Positions 46,664 through 55,883 are shown, counted from the first letter of the stretch. The stretch is DNA of 64,000 bases from Alcaligenaceae bacterium CGII-47 (GCA_019166125.1 JAHTBO010000007.1:1-64000), one strand, 5' to 3'. Made by a program: numbers and translations. Notes: generated by a model not told the origin, from the sequence alone.

Positions 46664-46888
46664 TTATAGGCGCTTGCGCGCCAGGGCCATGGCCTCATTC
46701 AAAACACCCAGATCACCGATATGATTAGCGAGCAATAAAATCAGACGCGCATTGACTTGCGCGCTCTGCTCATCATTCAGGTCTCGGTGCATATTGATGA
46801 GTGCCTCATAAAAATCGTCCCCCGGCGTATAGGCCCGCACGTAGTGCTCACCGGACTCGCCAAAGTTAGGCTTGAGATTAAGCGGCAT
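46664..46888 (-). CDS. DUF2783 family small protein
   Basis: 74 residues (from ATG 46888 with AAGGAG upstream): MPLNLKPNF near the N-terminus, FYEALINMHRDLNDEQSAQVNARLILLLANHIG in the middle, entirely helical and acidic. Family members are found next to a class A flavin monooxygenase gene, as here (13 nt after it). A role as partner or stabilising subunit is inference. Last gene of the leftward livHMG-hemerythrin/LivF-monooxygenase operon. Confidence 0.8.
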   Translation of the reverse strand: MPLNLKPNFGESGEHYVRAYTPGDDFYEALINMHRDLNDEQSAQVNARLILLLANHIGDLGVLNEAMALARKRL

Positions 46889-46901
46889 AATAGAATTCTC
46901 C

Positions 46902-48566
46902 TTAGGTGTTACAGGTTGCGCGTGCCAGGGCCCCACGGATACGCGTTACATCCACATTGCGCCAGCGTCCTGCCACGTGCTGGTCAGGACGAATGAGATA
47001 GGTCGTACCAGGATGCGCATCAAAGCGCTCGGCAAACCGTCCGGTGTAATCTTCGAATACACGTAGACCGTCGGTTGAGCGTCCACCGCGTGGCGATATC
47101 AGAATCACCTCAAGCGGAATATCACCTGACATCAACGACTGCAAAGCCTGCGCGTCCTGAACATCAGCGGGGTTCTCGATATAGGCCAGTAGCTGAAAAT
47201 TATTGCCCAGCTTATCAAGCAACCAGAAGTTCTCGACATTGGCTCGCATCGGCGCATCATCACAGGGTGCGCCCGGAATCATTTCGCCCATAAACGTCGC
47301 CGTATCGGCCGTATTAAGTCGCGAACTCTCGAGGAATGATGGGACAGACAAGCGCCCCGAATTCACCAGCGCGCGGGCAAACGGGTAATCACGCGCAAGC
47401 GCGAGCACGGCGTTGCGAAAGGTCAGTGATACCCGGCTTTTGGGAGAGATGAAATCGGCCGACCGCGTGGAATTTAGAATATTTTCATCCGCAGCATAGA
47501 TACGCTCTTCGGAATACGTATCGAGCAGCATCTCGGGCGCCTTGCCGTCGATGACCAGGCTAAGCTTCCAGGCCAAGTTATCCGTGTCCTGGATACCGGA
47601 ATTGGAACCACGCGCGCCATAAGGCGACATCTGATGGGCGGCGTCCCCCACAAACAGCACCCGACCATGACGGAAATTATTCATACGACGGCACTGATAG
47701 GTATAGACATTCACCCGTTCCAGGTCGAACTCCCGATCATCGCCAAGTAAGGCCTTGATACGCGGGATGACCTTTTCAGGACGCTTTTCCTCCTCGGGAT
47801 CGGCATCCCAGCCAAGCTGGAAATCGACACGCCAGACGTTGTCCGCCTGGTGGTGCAACAAGACCGACTGTCCGGGATGGAAAGGAGGATCAAACCAAAA
47901 CCAGCGCTCGGCAGGAAAATCCGCTTTCATGGTTACGTCGGCAATCAGAAAGCGATCCATGACGATCTTGCCATCTGTATCCAGACCCATCATATTGCGG
48001 ATAGAACTACGCGCCCCATCAGCGACCACCAACCAGTCGGTATTGACCGTATAGATCCCATCTGGCGTATCGACCTGCAAGGCGACCCCACCGCCATCCC
48101 GACTTACTGAGACGACTTTATTAGAAAAGCGCAGGTCCAACTCGGGCAACTCGCGGGCACGCGCAACAAGGTGTTCCTCGAGGTAATACTGCTGTAAATT
48201 GATCATCCCCGGGCGCTTATGGTCCGCCTGAGGGAGCAGATTGAAGTTATAGACCTCCTCCTCACGGAAAAAAGTCCGCCCCACATTCCAACTGACGCCT
48301 TTGTCCACACAGGCTTCACCCACACCGATACGGTCCAGGATCTCGAGCGTACGCTTGGCGTAGCACACACCACGCGAACCTGCCGAGACGGTATTATCCT
48401 CATCAAGCAGCACAACGGGTATCCCCTGCTGTGCCAAATCGATGGCTGCTGCCAAACCAATCGGGCCAGCGCCCACGACCACAACTGGATATTGGGTACT
48501 GATACGATCACGCAGCTCGGGCGGCATAACGTAATCGAACTTTGGGTATACATAGGTACTGAGCAC
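46902..48566 (-). CDS. class A FAD-dependent aromatic monooxygenase (MhpA/TfdB-like)
   Basis: The 554-residue protein has the N-terminal FAD dinucleotide motif VVVVGAGPIGLAAAIDLA, the DG motif WLVVADGARSSIR and the GD motif RVLFVGDAAHQMSPYGARGSNSGIQD, plus the C-terminal thioredoxin-like domain of phenol-hydroxylase relatives. These enzymes use NAD(P)H and oxygen to hydroxylate phenolic rings. The length equals that of E. coli MhpA, but the substrate is not known. The start is GTG 48566 behind AGGAGGAG. It lies in the transport operon, so its substrate is probably the imported compound or a breakdown product. Confidence 0.9.
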   Translation of the reverse strand: MLSTYVYPKFDYVMPPELRDRISTQYPVVVVGAGPIGLAAAIDLAQQGIPVVLLDEDNTVSAGSRGVCYAKRTLEILDRIGVGEACVDKGVSWNVGRTFFREEEVYNFNLLPQADHKRPGMINLQQYYLEEHLVARARELPELDLRFSNKVVSVSRDGGGVALQVDTPDGIYTVNTDWLVVADGARSSIRNMMGLDTDGKIVMDRFLIADVTMKADFPAERWFWFDPPFHPGQSVLLHHQADNVWRVDFQLGWDADPEEEKRPEKVIPRIKALLGDDREFDLERVNVYTYQCRRMNNFRHGRVLFVGDAAHQMSPYGARGSNSGIQDTDNLAWKLSLVIDGKAPEMLLDTYSEERIYAADENILNSTRSADFISPKSRVSLTFRNAVLALARDYPFARALVNSGRLSVPSFLESSRLNTADTATFMGEMIPGAPCDDAPMRANVENFWLLDKLGNNFQLLAYIENPADVQDAQALQSLMSGDIPLEVILISPRGGRSTDGLRVFEDYTGRFAERFDAHPGTTYLIRPDQHVAGRWRNVDVTRIRGALARATCNT

Positions 48567-48596
48567 GGTTATCTCCTCCTGTTGCTCTGAACTGAC

Positions 48597-49916
48597 TCAC
48601 ATCCCCAGGTAGGCGGCACGCACCTGCTCATTGCTGCTCATCTCGCGCCCTGTTCCGGATAGGGTCACCGAACCCGTCTCCAATACATAGGCTCGATCAG
48701 CAATACCCAATGCAGCAAACGCATTCTGCTCGACCAATAATATCGTTATACCCTGGGCCTTGAGCGTCTTGATTACGTTGAACACCTCTTCGACGAGCAA
48801 GGGCGCCAAGCCCATCGAGGGCTCATCGAGCAAGAGTAATTTGGGGCGCCCCATTAACGCACGACTGATCGCCAACATCTGCTGCTGGCCACCGGACAGC
48901 GTGCCTGCTGGCAGAGAGCGCTTTTCCTTGAGGATCGGAAACATAGCGTAGACACGTTCCAGATCCTCATCCAATTGATCCCGAGGCCGTGTATAAGCAC
49001 CTAAGCGTAGATTGTCCTCAATTGCCATGGGCCCAAATACCTGACGCCCTTCTGGGCTATGACAAATCCCGCGACGCACACGCAAATCTGCGCGTAGATT
49101 CGAAATATTCACGCCAGCAAATTCAATCTGGCCGGCACTCATGGGCTGTACGCCCGAAAGCGTGCGCAGGAATGTGGTCTTACCCGCGCCATTGGCACCA
49201 ATCAAGGCGACGAGCTCGCCCTTTTTGACCTCCAGGTCGATCCCCTTTAGGGCCTTGATCCGTCCGTAGCAGCTCTCTAGGCCTGTGACCTTGAGCAAGG
49301 CTTCATGCGGATCCGCAGCCAGATGGCGAAAGCCGCCTGCGCTCTGCCCGCCCAGACCAATGGATTCCGGCGCAAGCATGGCGATGCGGTGGTACAGCTC
49401 ACGATATTCCGCCCGAGCCAGCTCGCCAAACAGGGGATCGGTATTATCACTAAAGGCCACATCGATATCGATCCAATCCTCTTCGGTCAGTACCTCACGG
49501 GCCAGCGGTATCGCTTCTTTTTCCTCGGCACGGACGTGCGCCTTCAGGTTGCTTGCGTACTCTCGCAAGGCGGCAATAAACACCGTATCGTGCGTCAAGG
49601 CGCCCGGGGCCTGTCCCAGATGCGTACGCATTTCCGCCAGTATCTGTGGTCCGTTACGGTGTTCGGCCTCGAGGCGGTCCAGGACTTTGGCGGCGGCCTC
49701 TGGGCTGCGTCGACGCATTGCCGCAAAAAGATAATCATCCTCTTTGGAGTGATGACACCCATCCATAAACTCTCGGATATAGTCGAATAAGGCTTCAAAA
49801 AAGCCTTCGTCTACGGTCCCGCCCTGCTCCATCTCGTCAGCGATCAACACCATAGTCGTCGCAATCCGCCAGAGGTTGCGGTGTTCATCCTGGATAATAT
49901 CAAGTGCTCGCATCAT
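48597..49916 (-). CDS. hemerythrin domain fused to branched-chain-type ABC transporter ATPase (LivF)
   Basis: 439 residues. Residues 1-190 are a hemerythrin/HHE four-helix domain with a full diiron ligand set: His12, His55, Glu59, His86, His117 and Glu121. After a linker with GLGGQSAGGFRH, residues 207-439 are a complete LivF ATPase: Walker A GANGAGKTT, signature LSGGQQQ, Walker B LLLLDEPSMGLAP and the H loop LLVEQNAFAALG. Ordinary LivF is about 235 residues and has no hemerythrin. The frame is continuous and the ribosome-binding site (GAGG) precedes only the long start. It follows livG by 9 nt, so it is the transporter's second ATPase. An oxygen-, NO- or iron-dependent gate on uptake is a plausible inference. 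Confidence 0.92.
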   Translation of the reverse strand: MMRALDIIQDEHRNLWRIATTMVLIADEMEQGGTVDEGFFEALFDYIREFMDGCHHSKEDDYLFAAMRRRSPEAAAKVLDRLEAEHRNGPQILAEMRTHLGQAPGALTHDTVFIAALREYASNLKAHVRAEEKEAIPLAREVLTEEDWIDIDVAFSDNTDPLFGELARAEYRELYHRIAMLAPESIGLGGQSAGGFRHLAADPHEALLKVTGLESCYGRIKALKGIDLEVKKGELVALIGANGAGKTTFLRTLSGVQPMSAGQIEFAGVNISNLRADLRVRRGICHSPEGRQVFGPMAIEDNLRLGAYTRPRDQLDEDLERVYAMFPILKEKRSLPAGTLSGGQQQMLAISRALMGRPKLLLLDEPSMGLAPLLVEEVFNVIKTLKAQGITILLVEQNAFAALGIADRAYVLETGSVTLSGTGREMSSNEQVRAAYLGM

Positions 49917-49925
49917 AGGTCCTCG

Positions 49926-50687
49926 TCAGGCGTAACCGCCCAGATAAGCGGCGATGACCTCTGGGCTCTGGCGCACCTCGGCACCCGTCCCCTCGGCCAA
50001 GCGTTTGCCGTAGTCCAATACCAAAATCCGGTCCGACAGGTTCATCACCATTTTCATGTCATGCTCGACGAGCACCACCGTAACGCCGGACTCAGCGATC
50101 TTGCGCACCAAGCCACCTACGTTCTGTGTTTCCTTGGGGTTCAAGCCTGCTGCGGGCTCGTCCAAAAAAATTATCCGCGGTTTCATCGCCAGCGCACGTG
50201 CGATCTCTAGGCGCTTCAGGGCACCATAGGGCATGCTATCCGCGCGCGAATGGATGTAATCATCCAGGCCGACAAAGCGCATCAGCTCTGCTGAATCCTC
50301 ACGTAGCTGCTTATCGCGCCGCCTGAGTTCAGGCAGACGCAGCATGGCCTTGAATAGACTGCGATCCAAGCGCAGATGGGCACCCACCATGACATTTTCG
50401 ATGGCGCTCATATTCATCCACACCTGCAGGTTCTGGAACGTACGTGCAATCCCGCGTTCAGCCAATACATTCGGCGTACAGCCCTGAATCTCTTTACCGT
50501 CGAGCGCAATGGTGCCCGAGGTCGGCGTATAGATGCCGGTAATGAGATTAAACAGCGTGGTCTTGCCCGCACCATTGGGGCCGATCACCGAATACACAAT
50601 GCCTGCATCAACCGAAAAGCTTACGTGCTGCACGGCCTTGACATTACCAAACTGGATCGACAGGTCATTAACCTCTAGCAACGCCAT
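49926..50687 (-). CDS. livG: branched-chain-type ABC transporter ATPase LivG
   Basis: The 253-residue ATPase has IGPNGAGKTTLFNLITG, AIENVMVGAH, LPYGALKRLEIARAL-like PYGALKRLEIARA (signature region) and Walker B IIFLDEPAAGLNP. I chose ATG 50687 (MALLEVNDL), 7 nt after GGGGA; the TTG at 50693 has no room for a ribosome-binding site. It pairs with the hemerythrin-LivF protein below the membrane permeases LivH and LivM. Confidence 0.93.
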   Translation of the reverse strand: MALLEVNDLSIQFGNVKAVQHVSFSVDAGIVYSVIGPNGAGKTTLFNLITGIYTPTSGTIALDGKEIQGCTPNVLAERGIARTFQNLQVWMNMSAIENVMVGAHLRLDRSLFKAMLRLPELRRRDKQLREDSAELMRFVGLDDYIHSRADSMPYGALKRLEIARALAMKPRIIFLDEPAAGLNPKETQNVGGLVRKIAESGVTVVLVEHDMKMVMNLSDRILVLDYGKRLAEGTGAEVRQSPEVIAAYLGGYA

Positions 50688-50689
50688 GC

Positions 50690-51628
50690 TCAATCCCCTT
50701 TACCAAAACGTGCTGCCAGGGAAGGCACAATCCCTTTAGGCAGAAAAATCATGCACACGATCAATATGGCGCCAAATACAACCGTCTCCCAACCCTCAAA
50801 AGTCGCGAGCATCTGCGGCAGGGCCGTCAATAGCACCGCCCCTAAAATTGAGCCGAATACGGACCCCATCCCCCCCACCACCACCATCGTGATCAATTCA
50901 ATAGAGTGGAAAAAGTCTGCAATATCGGGGCTCACGAAACCAATGTAGTGCGCCATAACGCTACCCATCACACTTGCTGCAACAGCTGATACGACGAAAA
51001 TTGCAGCCTTGTAGCGGGGCACGTCCACACCAACCACCTGTGAGGCAACCTCAGAGCCATGCAAGCCACGTAGCGCACGCCCAAAAGGCGAATCAATTAA
51101 ATTGATCGCACCCCAGATGCTAAGCACCAACATGACGGCAACCACCCAGTACCATTGCTGATCACGCACGAGCTCGAAACCAAACAGCCCCATCGTCGGA
51201 ACGGGCATGCCATCGGGCCCACCCGTCCAGGTTGCCTCGTTGCGAATCACAATATTGATGATGATCCCCAGGCCCAGCGTCGCCATGGCCAGGTAGTGTC
51301 CCTTAAGCCTTAGGATGGGACGCGCCACAATCAGCGCCAGCAAACCCGTGCCCAGCGCACCGACGACCAGCGCGACCAAAGGGTGCCAACCGAAATGTGT
51401 GGGGAGTACGGCCGAGGCATAGGCACCCAAGCCCACGAACCCCGCATGTCCTAAACTGATCTGGCCAGCATAGCCGACGAGCAGATTCAAGCTGAGCACA
51501 ATGATTGCATTGATACCCATGCGAATGACAATATCCAGGTAATAACTATTGGGCACCAGAAACGGTATGGCCAGTAGGGCCAGACCCAGAATAAGCATTC
51601 CAATATAAGCGTTCTTGCGCATACTCAT
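50690..51628 (-). CDS. livM: branched-chain-type ABC transporter permease LivM
   Basis: 312 residues with about nine membrane helices. LLVGYAGQISLGHAGFVGLGAYAS is the LivM family signature and LRGLHGSEVASQVVGVDVPRYK includes the coupling loop to the ATPases. The start ATG overlaps the stop of livH (ATGA). The transporter family handles amino acids, aromatic acids and urea, so the cargo must be judged from context: here, an aromatic acid is likely. Confidence 0.92.
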   Translation of the reverse strand: MSMRKNAYIGMLILGLALLAIPFLVPNSYYLDIVIRMGINAIIVLSLNLLVGYAGQISLGHAGFVGLGAYASAVLPTHFGWHPLVALVVGALGTGLLALIVARPILRLKGHYLAMATLGLGIIINIVIRNEATWTGGPDGMPVPTMGLFGFELVRDQQWYWVVAVMLVLSIWGAINLIDSPFGRALRGLHGSEVASQVVGVDVPRYKAAIFVVSAVAASVMGSVMAHYIGFVSPDIADFFHSIELITMVVVGGMGSVFGSILGAVLLTALPQMLATFEGWETVVFGAILIVCMIFLPKGIVPSLAARFGKGD

Positions 51629-52500
51629 ACCCGATCCGTAGATTGGCCGCCAAACAGACCGCGTGGCATAAAGAAGAGAATCAGCAGAATCAATACAAAC
51701 GGAATTGCATCCTTATACGCTGAAGAAATATAGCCCGCGCCCATGGCCTCCAGAACGCCGACCAACAGCCCGCCGACCACCGCCCCCAGGCCACTGCCCA
51801 ATCCTCCGACAACGGCAGCAACAAACCCCTTCAGGCCTAGCATGATGCCCACGTCATACGAGGTCAGCGTAATCGGTGCAATCAAAATGCCGCCTAACGC
51901 CCCGGTTGCAGCTGCCAGCGCAAAACTCATGAGCAGCACCCAGTTGGTATTGATCCCAGCGAGCTCGGCCGCCACTCGGTTATACGAAGTTGCAAGCATC
52001 GCCTTACCTGCGAGTGTGCGGCTAAAGAAATACCAGAGCGCCACCACCACCAGCGCGGTCACGCCAAATACCCACAGACTTTGAGGCAGGAGCATCGCCC
52101 CCGACAAAAACATAGGCTTGCCAGCCGAGAATGGCGGCAGACTATGTGCACCTTTGCCTAGCCATACCTGAACCAGGCCTCGAATTACCAGCGATACGCC
52201 AATGGTAATAATGATGAGTGTGACCGTCTCTGCGTTCTTAACCGGCTCAATCGTGAGTTTTTCCACCAACACACCCACCACTGCGGGCAGGATAACGGCC
52301 AGAGCGAAGGCAAGCGGCCACGGCAGCCCCGTCTGCATGAAAAAGACGGCCAGCATGCCGCCCAGCATCATGAACTCACCCTGAGCGAAGTTAATAACAT
52401 TGCTCGCGTTATAGATTAATGTAAAGCCCAACGCCGCCAAAGCGTAAGTCGCCCCGACTGTCAAGCCAGAAAAAAGAAACTGCAGGAATTCAGCCCACAT
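51625..52500 (-). CDS. livH: branched-chain-type ABC transporter permease LivH
   Basis: 291 residues with about eight membrane helices, LIYNASNVINFAQGEFMMLGG being the LivH signature near the N-terminus. I chose ATG 52500 (MWAEFLQFLFSGL), behind GGGACGG; the longer frame to 52545 adds residues with no family similarity. First gene of the leftward transport-monooxygenase operon. Confidence 0.92.
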   Translation of the reverse strand: MWAEFLQFLFSGLTVGATYALAALGFTLIYNASNVINFAQGEFMMLGGMLAVFFMQTGLPWPLAFALAVILPAVVGVLVEKLTIEPVKNAETVTLIIITIGVSLVIRGLVQVWLGKGAHSLPPFSAGKPMFLSGAMLLPQSLWVFGVTALVVVALWYFFSRTLAGKAMLATSYNRVAAELAGINTNWVLLMSFALAAATGALGGILIAPITLTSYDVGIMLGLKGFVAAVVGGLGSGLGAVVGGLLVGVLEAMGAGYISSAYKDAIPFVLILLILFFMPRGLFGGQSTDRV

Positions 52501-52732
52501 CCGTCCCACTCCCACGCCATTGTTGCTTAGCGTAAAACAATACAAGATTGCACATGAAAAACATTAATTGTGTATCAATAGAAAAATAGAAGATTTTTGG
52601 CATACTGCGCAAGTCATCTGATCAAAATTTACTCACATGTTAGGGAAAACGTTGATCTGAATTTTAAAAAGTAGAGGGCATCACACCACATTACAACAAC
52701 AATCAATCGCTAGATAAAACACCCCAAGTCGC
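52501..52732 (-). promoter_or_regulatory. AT-rich promoter region of the liv operon
   Basis: 232 nt between paaX and livH in the same direction. It is much AT-richer than the genes. Candidate elements on the minus strand include TTGCGC followed after 18 nt by TATTTT (about 52614 to 52585). It contains no convincing terminator for the paaX operon, so read-through from paaX is possible. Confidence 0.35.
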
Positions 52733-53686
52733 CTAGAGAGATATCTCTGATAACGGATCGTCGCTCGGGAAGCGTTCCATCGTTGTCGCCTGGAGCGCCG
52801 GCACTGTCCCATCAGCCAGCCGTATGTGCTCGTCAAGATGGCGCTCAGAAGGCTCAAGCAGGCGGCGGTAGAGCTCACGACACACCATCCTGGCAGTCTG
52901 ACCAGGCCAATCCAACGGTAATAGCACATCCGGTAATTCTGGATCGCGCAGCAACAGGCGGCGATAATCATGGATCAGCAAAATGCGCAGCATAAAAGCA
53001 GTCTGCGGATCAATCTGGGCAAAGCGATCGCGGCGTAACTCTGCAAGAATGGGTAAATAGCTGGCGACAAAATCGCTATAGGCCTGCGCCAGCGTATCCA
53101 GATTCCATGCCCGACTGACCAGATCTATATCACTTGCTGATAAGGCGGAACGCGAATCCGCCGCAAGTAAAGGCATCAGACTCTCGAGCAGCGTAGAGAG
53201 GCCATCGGCCACCATCGTATCGAAGGCAGCCACCAGATCTGCTGACGGATGTACAAAACAATCATTATTCAATATGCCAAAGCCCTGCCACGACAGCGCC
53301 TGACGCAAGCGCTCCCGATCACGCACGCCCAGCTCTCCTACTACGAGCACCAAACGCCAGCGGCGATCCCACAGCGGCGCATAAGAAGCATAAATATGGC
53401 GCGAGGCCTCCTCGAAGCGCAAGCGACCAGAATGCGTCAGGACATAGTCCGCACGCCGTCCTTGTGTCTCTGCCTGTACCCACTCGCCCTTGGCCAAGCG
53501 AAATATGGACGTACGCACCAGCCGCTCGTTCAGATCCAGAGGCTCGAGCAAACCGATCAAACTTCCCAGCCAGATCCGGCCTCCACGAGGCAATACGGCA
53601 TCACCAAATACGGAAATAATCAGAGAGCTCGCATGGACACGACGCTGTTGTCGGAATGCCTCTAGACGACGTTGGATGGACTGCAT
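52733..53686 (-). CDS. paaX: phenylacetate-type repressor PaaX
   Basis: The 317-residue protein fits the PaaX family: N-terminal winged helix (SSLIISVFGDAVLPRGGRIWLGSLI, NERLVRTSIFRLAKGEWV), then the middle and C-terminal PaaX domains (PLWDRRWRLVLV, LLIHDYRRLLLRDPELP). PaaX represses aryl-CoA pathway genes and lets go when it binds phenylacetyl-CoA; here the effector may be a related CoA ester. I chose ATG 53686 (MQSIQRRLEAF). It is the last of three leftward genes after the diiron and reductase genes. Confidence 0.93.
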   Translation of the reverse strand: MQSIQRRLEAFRQQRRVHASSLIISVFGDAVLPRGGRIWLGSLIGLLEPLDLNERLVRTSIFRLAKGEWVQAETQGRRADYVLTHSGRLRFEEASRHIYASYAPLWDRRWRLVLVVGELGVRDRERLRQALSWQGFGILNNDCFVHPSADLVAAFDTMVADGLSTLLESLMPLLAADSRSALSASDIDLVSRAWNLDTLAQAYSDFVASYLPILAELRRDRFAQIDPQTAFMLRILLIHDYRRLLLRDPELPDVLLPLDWPGQTARMVCRELYRRLLEPSERHLDEHIRLADGTVPALQATTMERFPSDDPLSEISL

Positions 53687-53728
53687 TAAATTTGTTACCC
53701 CGCGACACGATGTCGCGCCCATTATGGT

Positions 53729-54769
53729 TTAGGATCGATGGCCATCAGTCGCCATTGCTTGTTGTTGTTGGAAAAACCCTTCCTTATGGATCAATTCATC
53801 CTGTGCGCCAAGCGCCTTGGCTGCAGCGACACATGCATCTACAAATTCCGGGCTGCCCGCGATAAACAAACTATGTTGGGATAAATCGGGATATAGCGAC
53901 GGCAACAAGGTATCAATGCGTCCATGCAGATAGCCTTCACGCTCCTCGCGTGTCAAGGTAATTTTGTAGTCGAAATTGCGATGCTTTGCACGCCACCAGG
54001 CCATTATTCCCTGACTATAGACATCCTCTGCGGTTCTGGCCGAAAACACCAGATCAACACGTTTTTTATAGCCTCGTCGCAAGGCTGCCTCAGCCAGATC
54101 CAGTATGGGTGCTAAACCAGTCCCGGCAGCAAGGCACAGCACCGGCGTCTCGGCCGAAGGATCACCAATAAACGTGCCATAGGCGCCGTTGACCTTAACA
54201 CTATCGCCGATATGCAGGCTTTCATGTACCCAACGGCTGGTCACCCCATCCTCTGCGAGTGCCACCTGCAACACGATCTCGCCGTCGGGACGCGGTGCAT
54301 TGGAAATGGAATAGGCACGGGGTGGAATATCAGCGCGCTCGTCACCCAGCGTCACGTACTGGCCTGGCCAGTAGCGGATAGGTTGACCGACAGGCCGTAG
54401 ACTTAGCTCGACGACGCGGGCGGCTAGTTCACGCCGGTCCACGACAACAAACAAGGCCCCCTCGCGCGGCGGGAATAGCTTGGGACGCGCATCGGCAGTC
54501 CCCCACTCGATCACCATCTCGTCAGAGATGGGCTTGGCCATGCACATCAGGCCACATCCCTCACGCCGCTCTTCAGCCGTCAAGGCCATATCGAGCACCA
54601 TCCCCTGATCGTACTGACCAGAGAGAACCTTAACTTTACACTCGCCACAAGCGCCCGCCCGGCAATTATTAGGGAGTGCATATCCCGCCTTCTCGAGTGC
54701 CATCAAAACCGTATCATTACCCTTGCACTCGACCTCTTTGCCAGAGGGCTGAATCACTATGCGAGCCAT
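53729..54769 (-). CDS. oxygenase reductase: [2Fe-2S] ferredoxin plus FAD/NAD domains
   Basis: 346 residues. An N-terminal plant-type ferredoxin has cysteines C36, C41, C44 and C76 (C-x4-C-x2-C-x31-C). Then comes a ferredoxin-reductase domain with the FAD motif RAYSISNAP (Arg151, Tyr153, Ser154) and the NAD motif LAAGTGLAPIL (about 213-223). This order (ferredoxin first) is that of BenC, DmpP/MmoC and XylZ reductases, whereas PaaE has ferredoxin last. It lies between the diiron gene (85 nt) and paaX, so its job is very likely to pass electrons from NAD(P)H to the diiron protein. Confidence 0.92.
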   Translation of the reverse strand: MARIVIQPSGKEVECKGNDTVLMALEKAGYALPNNCRAGACGECKVKVLSGQYDQGMVLDMALTAEERREGCGLMCMAKPISDEMVIEWGTADARPKLFPPREGALFVVVDRRELAARVVELSLRPVGQPIRYWPGQYVTLGDERADIPPRAYSISNAPRPDGEIVLQVALAEDGVTSRWVHESLHIGDSVKVNGAYGTFIGDPSAETPVLCLAAGTGLAPILDLAEAALRRGYKKRVDLVFSARTAEDVYSQGIMAWWRAKHRNFDYKITLTREEREGYLHGRIDTLLPSLYPDLSQHSLFIAGSPEFVDACVAAAKALGAQDELIHKEGFFQQQQAMATDGHRS

Positions 54770-54854
54770 TTTCTGATCCTGAAATTATGTTTAACCTGGC
54801 CACCCTCCTGGTTCAGAAGCGTGGCCAGACCCAGCATTAACCATTCACCGTCAA

Positions 54855-55883
54855 TTAAAAGACGGGAATGATGTCCTCCATTGCCACATCCGAGATTTCC
54901 TCGCCTGTGATTTCCAACTCGGGAATCGCTGGAAATGGAATATTGTAATGATCCAGAACGCCCTTCAGGTTAATAATGGCGCTCTTCCAGTTTTCGCGCT
55001 TGGCCTCATACGACGGAATACCGAAGCCAGCATTGCGAGCGACTTCCTCGCCCTCACGCTGATTAGCAATAAAGTCCTCGGGCAGATCCCAGAAGTCACC
55101 TGGCGGCTCAAACAGCACGGCCGAAAGGAAAAGGTAACCGGCACGAATCTGCTTGGTCACGATGGTCTTGTGCTCATCGCTCAAGCCCGGGTAGTCACGC
55201 TCCATGACCGCCATACAGATCGCCATGTGACGACCCTCATCACGACCGATGTTCTTGAAGGCTTCCTTGAACAGGGGCTCGCGTGTATTTTCGTGCATCT
55301 GTTTGAAAATCGTCGCAGCGGCGATTTCACCCATCAGGAACGAGCTGAACAATACCGCAAGATCGTACTTGGGTACCGCTAGTTTATAACCCGTCCAATA
55401 GCGTGCACCGTTGAAATACAGCCATTTGGCATTTTTTTGCAGGCGGCGACCGATATCGGTCTTGGGCTCATAGGTGAGGGGATCCGGATGCTCGAGCAGC
55501 TTGGTGATCGCCAGACCGCACATGATTTCGTGATTTTGCTCGTCGCTCGTCACCGAAAAGAAGCACTTACGTACGGGGTCTTCTTCGTGAACCTCATAGG
55601 TCTTGATCAGCGCCTCGGCAAACACCGGAGGGGCGGAGCCGTCAAATACTGACAATAGCGTCCACCAGTAGGCGATCGACTCACGCTCCTCCCAGGAATA
55701 GCTCTCGACATCGAGCGTATCCCAGGGCAGCTTTTCGGGTTGCCAGTATTCACGTAAGGAAGCCTCCCAGATTTCCTGCAACTTACCGCTTTCGCGATGC
55801 CAGGACAGGGGATAAATATTGGGCTGCTCGATCTCGGGCGGAAACTCCATTTTGTCCGCAAAACGTTCTTTATTAGAAGCCAT
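54855..55883 (-). CDS. R2/R2lox-like ferritin-fold diiron protein, putative aryl-CoA oxygenase
   Basis: 342 residues from ATG 55883, behind AGGAGG; the longer frame to 55958 lacks that support. Two ExxH motifs are clear: Glu115-x-x-His118 (SDEQNHEI) and Glu216-x-x-His219 (RDEGRHMA). Glu186 (FLMGEIAAATIF) supplies the ligand between them, and the first-helix ligand is Asp81 or Glu90. That is the four-carboxylate, two-histidine site of ferritin-like oxygenases such as ribonucleotide reductase R2, R2lox and AurF. It does not look like PaaA, PaaC or BoxB beyond the fold. Paired with the adjacent reductase it probably hydroxylates or epoxidises an organic substrate. I cannot assign a known family. 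Confidence 0.85.
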   Translation of the reverse strand: MASNKERFADKMEFPPEIEQPNIYPLSWHRESGKLQEIWEASLREYWQPEKLPWDTLDVESYSWEERESIAYWWTLLSVFDGSAPPVFAEALIKTYEVHEEDPVRKCFFSVTSDEQNHEIMCGLAITKLLEHPDPLTYEPKTDIGRRLQKNAKWLYFNGARYWTGYKLAVPKYDLAVLFSSFLMGEIAAATIFKQMHENTREPLFKEAFKNIGRDEGRHMAICMAVMERDYPGLSDEHKTIVTKQIRAGYLFLSAVLFEPPGDFWDLPEDFIANQREGEEVARNAGFGIPSYEAKRENWKSAIINLKGVLDHYNIPFPAIPELEITGEEISDVAMEDIIPVF

